In this document: positions 12,142 to 24,157 of the stretch, in pieces
How positions within the stretch are numbered: position 1 is the first letter of the stretch
How the letters are laid out: every line of letters starts with the position of its first letter
Source of the DNA: Hippophae tibetana
Lineage: Eukaryota > Streptophyta > Magnoliopsida > Rosales > Elaeagnaceae
Assembly: GCA_037013495.1 (NCBI GenBank)
Contig: CM072802.1
Span: 49,155,275-49,219,274, forward strand
Direction: 5' to 3'
DNA: 64,000 bases
The notes under the pieces: model-generated
The model's input: the letters and a program-made list of their open reading frames with translations, nothing else
What the model was told of the DNA's origin: nothing
Databases searched by the model: none
Position numbers and translations under genes: made by a program

Positions 12142-12694
12142 GAATTTTATATAAAAAATAATTTTCATCGAGCAACCGATTAATTAAAATTATAAGATTG
12201 TGTATAAGCGAAAAGGTGTCTATCGACTTGAACCTTTGCATAGTGTTGATGCTTTAGAATATACTAGAGTAACTCGTAGTTTTGAACTCTATCTCTAACA
12301 ATCATCACACACACAACCTTTCCAAGGTGTAGTTCAAAAAAGCCCATGCTTTACGGCCATGCACGTGTATCCTAGTATAGTGAACGCTCTAGTAAATTTT
12401 GCCCAAATATTTTCATAGGAAGCGGCCACACTTCCACATTCACATAGGTGAGTCTATCAAGAGTACTCATGTAGCTATGTACTCCACTCCACATAGAGTA
12501 TAGAACTCATTAAGAGTTTAACAATTAACTCATCCTTTTCTATCGCTTCAGGACTTCATGCTTTTAACAATATAGAATGGGATTTGATAAATAGCATGAT
12601 ACATCTCATATCACTTCATGACTTGTTATTACCCTTTGAACTTATTTCTTGGGATCTCCAGTCTATAAGTTGGGTTACCATCATAAGTGACTCT
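12142..12694 (-). other. 3' untranslated region of the copia element
   Basis: About 550 bases between the end of the RNase H frame and the polypurine tract. No open frame or motif of note is seen. Confidence 0.6.
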
Positions 12695-13999
12695 TCATTC
12701 TAAGGGCATTAATCGCATTCCTTTTGAGGTTTTGAAAACCTTCTCTCTTGGTAATCCTTTCGTCAAAGGATCTGCCAAATTTTCATCAGAACGTACATGA
12801 TCCACTCTTACAGCTCCCGTAGAGAGAAATTCTCCAACAGTGCTATGCTTACGACGTATTTGTCGTCTCTTGCCGTTGTAGTAACGGTTCTGAATCTTTG
12901 CAATAGACGCGGTACTATCGTTGTGGATCAAGACAGCTGGTATCGGTCTTTCCCACAAAGGGATCTCAGCTAACAGACTTCTTAGCCAGCCTGCTTCTTC
13001 ACTAGCAGTGGCTAGTGCTATCATTTCAGACTCCATTGTGGATTGAGCCAATATTGTCTGTTTCTTAGACTTCCAAGAAACAGCTTCACCAGCTATGTTA
13101 AATATATAACCACTAGTTGCTTTGGAGTCTTCTGGTAAAGTGTTCCAATCTGCATCGCTGTATCCTTCTAGAACAACGGGAAACTTTTTATAATGTAATA
13201 CAAGATTCATAGTTCTCTTAAGGTATCTCATGACCCTTTCAATAGCATTCCAATGCTCTACACTAGGTCTACTGGTAAACCTACATAGTAGTCCCACAAC
13301 ATAAGCTATGTCTGGTCTAGTGCAATCAGTAGCGTAACGTAAGCTACCAATGATGCTCGCATACTCAGTTTGTCTAACACCGTCTCCGGTGTTCTTGAAC
13401 AACTTTACACTAGGATCATAAGGAGTACATGCAGGTTTACAGTTAAAGTAATTATATTTCTTTAAGATCTTCTCAATGTAGTGAGATTGATCTAGAGAAA
13501 TTCCCTTTTCAGACCTAGTTATTTTTATACCAAGGATTACACTTGCTTCTCCAAGATCTTTCATATCAAAATTAGCTCTTAACAACATTTTCACATTATT
13601 CACAACATAAATATTTGATCCAAAAATAAGCATGTCATCCACATATAAACATATAATAGTGCAAATATTATCTTCTAATTTATAATAAATGCATTTGTCA
13701 CTTTCATTTATTTTGAATCCATGTGAGATAACTAGATTATCAAATTTTTCATGCCATTGCTTAGGTGCTTGTTTTAGACCATAAAGAGATTTATCTAATT
13801 TACAAACTTTATTTTCTTGACCTGGGATAACAAAACCTTCAGGTTGATCCATATAAATTTCTTCTTCTAAATCACCATTTAAGAAATCAGTTTTAACATC
13901 CATTTGATGTACTACTAAATCATGGATATCAGCGAGAGAGAAAAGTACACGTATGGAAGTTATTCGTGTAACTGGTGAAAAGGTATCAAAGAAATCTAC
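12695..13999 (-). pseudogene. Copia reverse transcriptase C-terminal part and RNase H
   Basis: The clear open frame (12695-13903, 402 residues) begins at [10 protein letters not shown], and the same frame can be followed back to about 13999, where it meets the upstream block out of frame. It holds the copia reverse transcriptase signatures [12 protein letters not shown] (residues 39-50) and the catalytic YVDD (87-90). RNase H follows, with SDADW at 249-253, then TMESEMIAL and a C-terminal [11 protein letters not shown] before the stop. These enzymes copy the element RNA into DNA inside the particle. A one-base frameshift near 14000 separates this block from the rest of the polyprotein, so a full product is not made. 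Confidence 0.92.
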
Positions 14000-15779
14000 A
14001 TTTTTCCCTTTGCCTATATCCTTTAACTACAAGACGAGCTTTATATTTTTCAATAGTACCATCGGGTTTTAATTTCTTTTTTAGTATCCATTTACATCCA
14101 ATGGTTTTGCAACCAGGAGGTAAGTCAACTAAATGCCAAGTCTTATTATACTCAAGTGAGTCCATTTCATCATTTATGGTTTCTTCCCACAAGTTGGCAT
14201 CTAAAGAAGATAATGCTTCTTTAATAGTTTGGGGATCTTCCTCTAAGGTATAAGTATAAAAATCAGACCCAAAATCCTTAAGGGTTCGAGCTCGTTTACT
14301 TCTTCTAATTTCAGTATTTAATTCTTCAGTTTGTTCACTAGTTCTAGTTATAGGTAAACTACTAGAAGACGAGCCCCCACTATTCTTAAATTTAAAGGGA
14401 AACCTATGTTCATAAAAGTCAGCATCATTTGATTCTATAACTACTTGATTTTTTAAGTCATAGAATTTATAAGCTTTACTATTCACAACGTATCCTATGA
14501 ATACACATTCATATGCTCTACTTGCAAGTTTATTTCTTTTAGGATCAGGGATCCTAACATAGGCTAAACAACCCCAAGTTTTAAAATAAGTTAAATTAGG
14601 TTTCTTATTTTTCAAAATTTCATATGGTGAAATTTTATTTGTAGATTTAGGCACTCTATTTAGCACATAGCAAACAGTTAATAAAATTTCTCCCCACCAA
14701 TGGGAAGCAGCACCAGAGTTTAATAAAATTGCAACAACTGATTTAGTAAAAGTTCTATTTTTTCTTTCAGCTTTTCCATTCATTTCAGGAGAATAAGGTG
14801 CAGTTTTTTCATGAATGATTCCATGAGTTTTATAAAAATCATTGAAGATATTGGAATCATATTCAGTGCCTCTATCACTTCGAAACCTCTTTATTTTTCT
14901 ATTAAGTTGATTTTCAATCTCAGTCATAAATATTTTAAACATGTCAAACGCTTCACTTTTATTTTTCATTAGATATACATAAGTGTAATCTGAACAGTCA
15001 TCTATAAAAGTTATAAAATAACGTTTTCCATTTCTTGTTAAATTTCCATCAAGTTCACATATATCAGAATGAATTAATTCTAAAGGTTCAGATTCTCTAA
15101 CTACTGATTTATGTGAAGTTTTGGTTATTTTAGCTTGACTACAAAAATCACATTTTTCGAAATCATTTAAAGATAGTTTAGGAATTAGTTCTAAACTACT
15201 CATATTCTTGATTATGCGTTTATTAACATGACATAGTCTAGCATGCCAAATATTAAAAGAACTCAACATGTAAGTAGAAGAAGAAGTTTTATTGATTTCA
15301 ATATTTAATTTAAACATGCCATCAGTGGCGTACCCTTTCCCAACAAATATATTATTTTTAGTTATAGTATATAAATCAGCCCCTATGGTTTGAGTAAACC
15401 CAGCTTTGTTAAGAAGATAGCCTGAAACTAAGTTCTTTCTCATCTCTGGAGTATGCAGGACATCCTTCAAGATGACAGTCTTTCCAGAGGTAAACTTCAA
15501 AACCACCTCACTAGTACCAACAACTTTAGTGGAGTGGGAGTCACCCAGTAGTACTTTCTTATCCTCAGAATTAGAATAGGATTTGAACATGTCTCGATCA
15601 TAGCAAACATGGCGAGAAGCACCAGTGTCTACCCACCACCCCTCGGATCCACCAACAAAATTGACTTCAGATATCATAGCAATAAGTTGATCTTCGGTAA
15701 GGTTCGCCTGTGGGGCAGGACGATTCCTGTTCCGGCAGTTCCTAGCCAAGTGGCCAGGTCTATTACAACTATAACACAT
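13986..15779 (-). pseudogene. Copia polyprotein: zinc knuckle, protease, integrase, start of reverse transcriptase
   Basis: 597 residues. A CCHC zinc knuckle CYSCNRPGHLARNC is at residues 2-15 and the protease site DTGA at 51-54. The GAG-pre-integrase zinc region follows, with WHARLCHV near 178 and CDFC near 210. The integrase catalytic triad is complete: D239 in HSD, D302 in SDRG and E338 in KAER, with 35 residues between the last two, the DD35E spacing. Reverse transcriptase starts near residue 520 with KWILKKKLKPDG and [11 protein letters not shown], then the frame is lost near 14000 by a one-base shift. At the other end a frameshift and a TAG stop separate it from gag. The visible start Met is inside the zinc knuckle, so it is not the natural start. 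Confidence 0.93.
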
Positions 15780-15814
15780 GAATGTGTTATTCCTTAAGGG
15801 GGTTGAGGTCCATT

Positions 15815-16570
15815 CTAGGGAGGATAACTTCTATTTCTATTTTGGTGGTGGCGGTTTTGATTATTACTACGATTATGAGTTTTCATATTTCTACCTTTAG
15901 GTTTCAGAATTGTAGAAGAGGGTTTCTTATTGGTACTATTATTTGAGACTACAAGTACTTCATCTCTTTGGTCTTGTTTTCTAGCTTCTTCTTCTATTCT
16001 TAAACGGGTTATAAGACTTTCTAAAGAAAATTCCTTAGTTTTATGCCTAAGTGTATTCTTAAAATCTTTCCAAGGAGGGGGTAAATTATCTATTATAACA
16101 GCTACTTGAAATTGTTCATCTAAAGTCATACCTTCAGAAGTTATTTCGTGTGCTATCTTCTGCAGTTTATGTGATTGAGCTTCCACTGATTTGCCATCAA
16201 TCATTTGAAACTTCATGTATCTACTGACAGCATACTTTTTAGTTCCAGCTTCCTCAGTGTCATATTTCTTTTGAAGTGCTTCCCAAATTTCCTTAGCAGA
16301 CTTATCACAGTTATAATAATCATACAAGTCATCAGCTAAATCGTTAAGAATATAATTTTTGTAGAGAAAATCATTTTCCATCCAGGTGTCTAAATCCTTA
16401 GTTACAGCTTCAGTAGGAGGATTGGACTGTATTGGTTTTTCAATAGTAAGAGCAGAAACGACTTTTTTCATAGTTAATAAAAACAACATTTTTTGTCTCC
16501 ATCTTTTAAAGTGTAATCCCTCAAAACGGAATGGTTTGTTTAGATCAGCAGTTAACATTTCAGTAGACAA
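15815..16570 (-). pseudogene. Copia gag (capsid) protein
   Basis: 251 residues of the copia gag family (UBN2 type). Visible are FRFEGLHFKRWRQKMLFLLT near the N-terminus, AKEIWEALQKKYDTEEAG, then YMKFQMIDGKSVEAQSHKLQ and NLPPPWKDFKNTL. Gag forms the particle in which reverse transcription occurs. The C-terminal tail is basic and rich in Asn and Arg. The frame ends at a TAG just before the zinc knuckle, about 35 bases upstream of the next block and out of frame with it; in most plant copia elements gag and pol are one frame. The frame stays open upstream of the called TTG start to the LTR edge, so the true start is uncertain and may be the ATG four codons further in. Confidence 0.88.
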
Positions 16571-16594
16571 GGCAGATTGAATTCGTCTTAAAAT

Positions 16595-17456
16595 TGTTGA
16601 TGCAAGTTTATAAAAAACAGTGTAGGAACAATATTACCGATAACTTCAAAGTAACTGCTTGGGTTGAGTCGCGGACTAGGTCGCTCTCTTTAAGACGTTT
16701 CGCGGCTCTGCCCAATTTGTGCAAGCAAACACAGCCTCGTCGTCCCAAGGATAAAACAGCTCAGAATCGTAATCTCTGTCTCAGAACTTCACTGCACTGA
16801 TGAAGACTGGAATGCTACACCAGAAAAATTTGTTGCTCGGAAAACTAAAAGAATTCTTAAAAATTGTAGAGAGAATTGTTTTTCGTAGGGAGATGAGATT
16901 GCTAATTGTTGTGTAAAAATGAGAGCTGAAGCCCTCTTTTTATAGGTTTTAGAAAACGTGTAGCAATTAAGAATAAAACGGTAATGTCTGGAAATTAAGA
17001 GTGTAACGGCCATTCTGAGTAATGAAAAGTAACGGCCATTTTCAGATTAAAGACGAGTAACGGATATTTTTGTGAATAAATACGAGCAACGGCTCTTTTT
17101 CTGAATAAAGAAGACAAACGGTCATTTAACGGCCATATTCTTAATAAAAGAAAATAACGGTTATTTTTCTGAAAAAATATATATATATAACAACCAATTT
17201 TGTAAGTGGAAAAATTTTCCTTAAAAACACTCGGACTCGGCTCGGCCGGACGGCGGCGGCACGCGCGCGCGCATGTGTGGTATTATATTTGCCTAGGTCC
17301 TCTCCCCTTCCACAAAAGTGGGTGCCCCTTGGGCCCAATCCCAATAACAAACTCTTCACTATTTATACCTCTTTAAAATAATATAAAAAAGCAATATGGG
17401 ACAAGACACATTTCCTAACAATCTATTTTTTAATAAATTTCTTTTTTTTTTCAACA
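16595..17456 (-). repeat. 5' LTR of the copia element (right copy)
   Basis: 862 bp, matching 11199-12130 from end to end with few substitutions. Because the element reads leftward, this is the promoter-bearing 5' copy. The GC-rich block is shorter here, at about 17228-17276. The MYB-core array is conserved from about 16977 to 17160. Confidence 0.92.
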
Positions 17457-19989
17457 TGGAAATTAATAAAAAATACTATTTAAGATAAAAACTCATGTGT
17501 ATGGTCTTGATATCGAAATTAATGAAAAAGATTTCACAATAAGACATGAAAAAGGACGAGTAATATATAATTTTCTATTTAGTGATATTTATCTATCATT
17601 ATTATAACTATTAGCCAATTGTGATTATTTAAATTACATTATATATAGTATGATTTAATTTTGAAATTATATATGATGATTTTTAATGTGAATAATATCA
17701 ATATTTATTTTGAAATAAATATGTTTGTTATTCTATACGATGTCATTGATCTTGGATTTATATGTTTGACATGGCATGTAAATACGACAACACCAACCAA
17801 AAACGATAGCATGCCTAGAAATTATATATATGAAACACAATCAAGTGGGAATTATGTCACAATTCACAATCACAGAGATATCAAATATATAGATTTATAA
17901 TAATATTGGAAGTCGGAGGCAATGGTTGTGTATCACTTTCTAATAATTAAACCATTATAACACCTAAAAGTTGGTCATTATTTAAATTGTGTACTATTAT
18001 ATATCTATACTTTAGTTTTAGTTTAAAATTAAAATTGATTTTAGGAATTTGATTGATGGGCAGGACGGAACCATTTCCTGAAAAGGTCATGATCATCCTA
18101 ATTTTTTTTTCCCAAATAATTTGTTTTGTTTTAATCGTAAGTAGAAGATAATAGAAATTATTATTGTATAACCCTTTTAAAATCAATTCTATTTTGTTTG
18201 TTTATTAAAATTATCTTTTAATGTAATTTTTAATTACTAATTAATACATCATATAAATAAACTAATAATTAATTTGAATTTTGAAGTCAGAAAAGAGAAA
18301 ATATAAATTAAAAAATCATCCTCAATAACAACCGTACAAATATGTATAAAAAGAGATATTTTTATTAAATAATTGACTACTAGATTATTTTCACCTAATA
18401 AAATTATAATTCTATTTTTAGAATAAAGTTTAGAGTATTAAATTTTATAAACTTTATTTTATTGTAAATGCTTCACATAATTTAACTATAATGTTTTATT
18501 TAATTAGTTGGTCCCTCTAAAATTTTGTTTTCGACTCCATACCTGTCGATGTGCCAATCCACTAGTTACAACATAAAACAACTAATTATACTTGATGAAC
18601 ATTTATTCATGTGAGAATTGAAAATCAAAAACCACTCTTAAATAAAATCATCCCTCACTTTTCTCCTTTAAGAACTAATAACATTTTATAATTACTCACC
18701 TTTGTTCACATTAGCTTTGTAGCATGTACTCTCTCCTTCTCCTTAGACATTATGTTCTCAAGTCGATTTACATATTTTTTTTACCCATTAATTCAAGTGT
18801 CAACCCTGTTTCAATACTTTATTTACTTATTTTCTTTTATTTGGAATTTTAGATCTTTTCCATAAAAGTCAGTATTTTTTTTTTTTGGTTCTATATAATG
18901 GTGGTGGTTGGATTTTATAATCCTAATGAGAGGATAAACATGTTACATGTTGACGCATGAAATACACAATTATATGCCACTTTCAAAGCTCATTCTTTAT
19001 TTATATATTTTATTTTTGTTTTTGTAATAATCAAGGCTTGCAAGGTATTAGTTACTCACTATATCATTGCTAAAAAAGAGAGGTGATAATACTCAATTAT
19101 ATTTTTATTTTCACTTGAATTATTTTTCAAATAATATATGTAAATTTTACTACTCTCAATACTACTTTCATGTTTTCTAAGAAAAGTTAATTAATTTGTA
19201 AAAAAAATAAAGTTTACGTGTATTGGTGCAAATTCCCCTTAAGGAATCATGATTTCATTCCCATTTCAATATTTTTTCAATTTTATCCTAACCCTAAATA
19301 TAATTCTAAACCCTAAGCCCTAAATCCTAAATCCTAAATCCCAAATTCCAAATCCATAAACCCTATTTAGAAAAAAATAATAATTTTAATCATAAACCTT
19401 AACCCACAAATATAATCCTATATTCTTAACTCCAAATTCCTAAATTCTAAATCTCAAACCTCAAAACTCTAAACCCTATTTAGGAAAATAATAATTTTAA
19501 TAATATATTTTATTTTTAAGTAATAATCATTTATAAAAAATAATGATTTTAATAATGTATTTTGTTTAATGAAAAAATAATAATTAAATGATATTATTTA
19601 AATTTTACTAAATATAGGCATATTAAAATAATATATAGTGTTATTCGTTCCATTATAGTTATAAATCAAATATTGTAATACTGATTCATTTTTTTTATTT
19701 CGGTGGTCCAATCAAATAAATTTGTTTCTTTTTTATTTCATTCAATTCTCATTCTCATTATGATTTCATTTCATGAACCAAACACCACGTAACAATTTGT
19801 GAATTATTCTTTCTTGTCGATGCAATTTAACTCATTAAAAAGACTTGATATCCAAGTAGAGCTTTTTATAAAATCTGGAGCTTTTTGATTAAAAATGAAT
19901 CATTTATCATTTTTCAGACTGCAACCATAGAGAACGACAACTATGTAAATTCTTGTTTTTGTACTCTATTAGATATTAACCTATCAAGT
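17457..19989. other. AT-rich gene-poor stretch
   Basis: No gene is supported. A tandem copy of the host sequence next to the copia element lies at about 17459-17530, and degenerate telomere-like repeats at 19287-19480. The outer sequences near 19216 and 19792 resemble the ends of a small inverted-repeat element but too weakly to call. Confidence 0.5.
19287..19480. repeat. Degenerate telomere-like (CCCTAAA) repeats
   Basis: A run of variants such as aaccctaaa, aaaccctaagccctaaatcc and aaaccctatttag fills this interval. The units are imperfect and interspersed with AT-rich sequence. It is an interstitial telomere-like tract, not a telomere. Confidence 0.6.
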
Positions 19990-20346
19990 GGCTTTACAAT
20001 GATTGAGATAAAGGAATAGAAGCGGTCATTTGTGAAAGCCGTGAGTAACATCCCATTTTTCCAACTATGCCATGCATACTGCATGAAAATAAGTACACCT
20101 CAAGAAAAGATGATCCACCATTTCGGCTTCATTATTGCATAAAGGGTATTTATCATAACCCCTTTTCAAATTAGCTTTGACCGGAAGAAAATTTGGAATG
20201 ATTTTCCAAAGGAACAATTTATATTTCTCATGTAATTTGGATTTTCATAATATTTTCTAGATCGGATCCATCAATAATTTCTGTTATTGATAACATCAGT
20301 ATAATATGCCGAACTAATAGAAACATTCTTCAACTTAGAATTAATT
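19990..20346 (-). pseudogene. LINE ORF2 fragment, zf-RVT region (downstream part)
   Basis: On the minus strand broken frames give LWKIIPNFLPVKANLKRGY, then a Cys/His block CNNEAEMVDHLFLRCTYFHAVC. This is the zf-RVT zinc-binding domain that follows the reverse transcriptase in plant LINE and LINE-like ORFs (pattern C..C....E...HLF..C). It is the continuation of the LINE piece at 34571-35343; the gypsy element 20347-34570 separates the two. Stops and frameshifts show it is dead. Confidence 0.75.
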
Positions 20347-21190
20347 TGATGACTCTATGAAAATAAAGTCAATAAAACATTTTTTTTATTTAATATTTAC
20401 TCATTTTATTCAATAAATAGTATTTTTAGGATAAAAAATATTTAAATATAAACTTTTTAGTAAAAATAAGTGAAAATATAATTTTAAATTTTTTTATGAA
20501 TTTGTTTATGAATTTTTAATGTAAGACTAATAAGAAGTTGCACGTGGATTCCACGCAATCAGAGTAGGCGAATCATGTAAAACCACATGTATAGAGTCAT
20601 GTAGCGCTTTGACATATGTTAGCACTGCGTTCCTTCCGAGTTTTTTATATGGTCAACTTTCTCACTATGTGTCGTCACGCTACTTGTCCACTCCTTCCAA
20701 CTATGCACCACACTATCTACAAGAGTGAATCACATATCGTCGTGTGTCTCTGACTCAGTAAGTATTGACCGATACCAATTCTTCTTGCCACACATTGCGT
20801 TCTAATTCGTCCACTGAATTTTGCATGCCATATGTCTCTTTTCTATTCACTAGCATTGATAATTTTGTTTGTTTTGATCTTAGCCTTTAATTTGAATCTG
20901 ATCTGACGGTCTAAATTCCACCTGAGTTAAATATAACTCTTTAATTGCCTCATAAACCTAATGAGCCAAAATTAACATAATTTTTATCATTTTTTGGAGT
21001 TAAGAAGATAGAAAAATATAAAAAAACTCAAAAAAAGATACAAGTTTGATATAGATTCAAAAGAAGATTAATACTACAATTCAAGAGATTTATTGCATTC
21101 CTTATTTTTCTCAATTTTTTTTTATAATTTTTTATGTCTTTTATTATAAAAAAATATGGGTTTTATAAACAAAATTATGTCTAATTATTT
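20347..21190 (+). repeat. 5' LTR of the gypsy element, first part
   Basis: Starts TGATGACTCTAT and aligns along its length with 31240-32080, with many substitutions. It breaks off near 21190, where the SIRE-like copia LTR takes over. Confidence 0.8.
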
Positions 21191-21207
21191 TAACCTATTT
21201 TATCCTT

Positions 21208-22188
21208 AATGATAATAGGTTATCATTATCTATATATTTATACACGTAAAGTTAGGGTTAACGTGCGTGATGAACAAAAAAATTGCCGAACTACAGGAGA
21301 AAAAAAAAACACAGGTCGCTGGAGCTGCACTGCAGGGAAGCTATTGAAAAGTATATATATATATTGAAAGTCGCTAGTGGAACTAATGGAACTAATATAG
21401 ATTAAAAGGTATATATATTGAAAGCCGTTGGTGTAATTTATATATATTGAAAGCACATGGGTAGCTGAAAACAAAGGCATGCAGTAAGTAATTAATATAT
21501 ATATATATATATTGATTTATCTTAATTAATTTAATTTTTCTTGTTTAGATTTTTTTAGATATTTTGATTAAATATTTTTATAAGCAACTATGATCATTTA
21601 ATTTTATTATTAAAATATTTTTATTGAATTTGTACTTAATCTTCTTCTCTAGGATTCACTAGTTGATTTGATTTAAGTGACATGTTTTGAATTATCTAAT
21701 TAGAATTATTTATTATTAAATCTATTCTATAACACACACATACACTTGTGTTTTTTGTGCTAACATTTTTGCAGTTGACTCGAGAACGGATCTGATTAGT
21801 GGGGAGCTTATTTGAACGTTGGCCTGGAAAACGCTCACGTTAACATTGAAAACTGTGAAAATAGAGCAGAGACTCGTAAGTAAAGTACATTGAGATAGTA
21901 TCCTAAGGAGGGTAGCATAAGACCGAGTTTGTACTTGAACATTTGATTTTCATAGTGGAAAGTTAGGTGGTCCAGTGGACTAATGGTTTTCTTCTTAGGA
22001 CATGGGTCTGACCTAGGTTGTTTCCACCTAAAAATATTGTATGTTATTCTTTTATTTTCGTACTTATTTTTACACACAATTGCATGTTTGACTGCTTTAT
22101 TTAGGTTATTAAATTATAAAATAGAAAAAATTAAAAATAACATATTCACCCCTCTAGGTTAATTAGGTCCATATCTTATAAACTTTCA
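21208..22188 (+). repeat. 5' LTR of the SIRE-like element, 5'-truncated (copy B)
   Basis: Aligns with 25571-26546, including the blocks aatgataatagg / aatgctaatag at the left and ttataaactttca at the right. The first 308 bases of the LTR are missing, apparently removed with part of the gypsy LTR. Confidence 0.8.
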
Positions 22189-22190
22189 AT

Positions 22191-22204
22191 TGGTATCAAA
22201 GTAG
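22191..22204 (+). other. Primer-binding site of the SIRE-like element
   Basis: tggtatcaaagtag lies two bases after the LTR end and resembles the copia site TGGTATCAGAGC complementary to initiator tRNA-Met. Confidence 0.8.
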
Positions 22205-22279
22205 ACACTAGATACAGTTAGTGAGATTGATACTTAGGGACACATATTCCAACTTATGTACCAAATGAAAAGAAGGTGG

Positions 22280-24157
22280 GTCATGTCTTAGACCCGTACT
22301 CTTTGATGGGTTTAATTACCCTTACTGGAAGGCTCACATGCAAGCCTTTCTCAAACAAGATGAAAAAGTTTGGGATGCTATTCTTGATGGTTGAGAACCA
22401 CCTTCGATACCAAAAGATGGTGTAACAATCATAAAGCCAAGAAGAGACTGGACCACTGAAGAGCACACCCTTAGTGGGGAAAACCAAAAAGGTCTGAGAT
22501 CAATATTTGCTGCAGTGTCAATGGATGAGTTCCGTCGCATCTCTAACTCTGAGGCTGGTAAAGATGCATGGAATGCACTTGCTCTTGCTCATGAAAAAAC
22601 CTCCCAACTGAAACAAACAAAATTGAGATTGCTAACATCTCAGTTTGATTCCATTAAAATGAGCAACATTGAAACTTTTGGTCAATTCTATGCTCGTTTT
22701 TGTGATATCACTAATGCTTTCTCTAACTTTGGTGAGAAAATTCCAAAACCAATACAAGTACACAAACTCCTAAGCTCCTTAACAACAAACTACAAGAAGA
22801 AAGTTACAGCAATAGAGGAAAGCAAGAATATGGACACACTAAACATTGATGAACTTGTCGAGTCAATTTAAATCTATGAGCTTTCTCTTGATCGTCCCAA
22901 GAAAATCAAGGATGTGGCATTCAAAAGCTCCAAAATGGACATCTCTGATAGTGATGAGGATATGAATGATGAGTCATTAGTCTCGCTAGCACAAAAATTG
23001 AAGAAGTTCCTAAAAAAGAAGGGTCAATAGAATAATCAATCTAATAAGGGACAATCTAGTTGTTCGAGGGATCGAAAGTCAACGGGTCTAAGCCTCTGAA
23101 CTCTGATGGTAAGAAAACTAAGCTCACTAGTCCTCAATGCTATATTTGTGAGGGCTTTGGTCACATTTCTATAGATTTTGCAAACAATAGAAAAAAATTT
23201 GGAAAAACATTTAATGTTACACTCAATGACACAGAAAGTGAGCAAGATAATACTAGTAACTCAGAAGATGATGCCATTAACTATCGTGCCTTCACCATAA
23301 CTACCAAAGCACACCACAATGACTCTGACTCTAGATCAGATGAAGAAAATGAGGAAGTAAAATCTTCCTTTTTATTGTCTAAGTTTAATGTATCGAGTTA
23401 TGAGGAATTATTCATGGATTGTCTAGATGCTAAGGAAGAGAGGGATAAACTACTTGTGAAAGTAACTAAACTTAATGATAACATCAATGTTCACAAAACA
23501 AATTTCTCTAGCCTAAAGAAAGATAAAAAAGAATTGTTTGAAGATATTAATGCCTTCAATCTGAGACTTTTTGAAACCACTAAGGAAAACAAAAGGCTTA
23601 GGAAAGAACTTAGTATTGCTAAAGAGACAGTGAGAAAGTTGACCATAGGTGTTGAAAAATTGACCAAAGTCCTAGACTATGGAAAGCTACATGAGGATAA
23701 GAGAGGTCTTGGTTACATAGATGAACAGTCAAATCCTTCAACATCAAAGACCACATTTTTAAGGTCTTTAAACTCTACACCTACTGTTACTACATATGCA
23801 CAAAGAACTATTGCACCTGTGGTAGAAAAAGTTGTTAAATTTGTGCTTGTCTGTCATTATTGTGATAGGAAAGGTCATATAAGACCAAAATGTAGATATT
23901 TGATGAATGCTCCTAAACTTAATCATTTTTTCCATGCTTCACATAGTAGGATCCATAAGCATCATTCATCTATGCATGCTACATCATACTCAAGAATGAA
24001 TGGAAATTATAAAAACTTGTTTAAAAATTCTACTAGGAAGCATGAAGTCTTAGGTTCAAAGAGGCAAACACAATTCAATACTTTTAATGCTAGGACTCAT
24101 TATCATCATCCTACTATGCATATTGCATCTTTATTTGGGATGAATGAGAAAGTATAG
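22280..24157 (+). pseudogene. SIRE-like gag pseudogene
   Basis: A single ancestral frame broken by stops. The N-terminal part (22283-22871) carries FDGFNYPYWKAHMQAFLK, then GKDAWNALALAHEKTSQ and NYKKKVTAIEESKN, typical of UBN2-type gag. One stop lies at 22392-22394, others near 22869 and 23028, with a frameshift near 23060. The last block (23060-24157, 365 residues) has a first zinc knuckle CYICEGFGH near residue 27, whose final Cys is lost. A long charged coiled coil follows at about residues 112-215, then an intact CCHC knuckle CHYCDRKGHIRPKC near 264-277 and a His-rich tail. Gag forms the virus-like particle. It has no linked pol. Confidence 0.82.

Larger units (their letters stand above)
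11199..17456 (-). mobile_element. Copia LTR retrotransposon with both LTRs
   Basis: A 6.26-kb element in minus orientation. Both LTRs begin TGTTGA and end TCAACA, a perfect 6-bp terminal inverted repeat. Inside are gag, zinc knuckle, protease, integrase, reverse transcriptase and RNase H in copia order. A polypurine tract lies at 12131-12141. The LTRs differ at roughly a dozen positions over some 630 alignable bases, about 98% identity by hand, apart from one length-variable GC-rich block, so insertion was recent. No 5-bp target duplication is visible: ttgat on the left, tggaa on the right. It sits inside a short tandem duplication of the host sequence. Three coding lesions suggest it cannot move by itself. 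Confidence 0.93.

Noticed and set aside
19216-19792. Possible inverted-repeat element (MITE) with tcatgatttcattc-like ends
   Set aside because: The end sequences pair only loosely and no clear target duplication was found.
21960-22035. tRNA-like text ggtggtccagtggac...aggttgtttcc
   Set aside because: No cloverleaf can be drawn, and the sequence is a normal diverging part of the SIRE-like LTR in all three copies.
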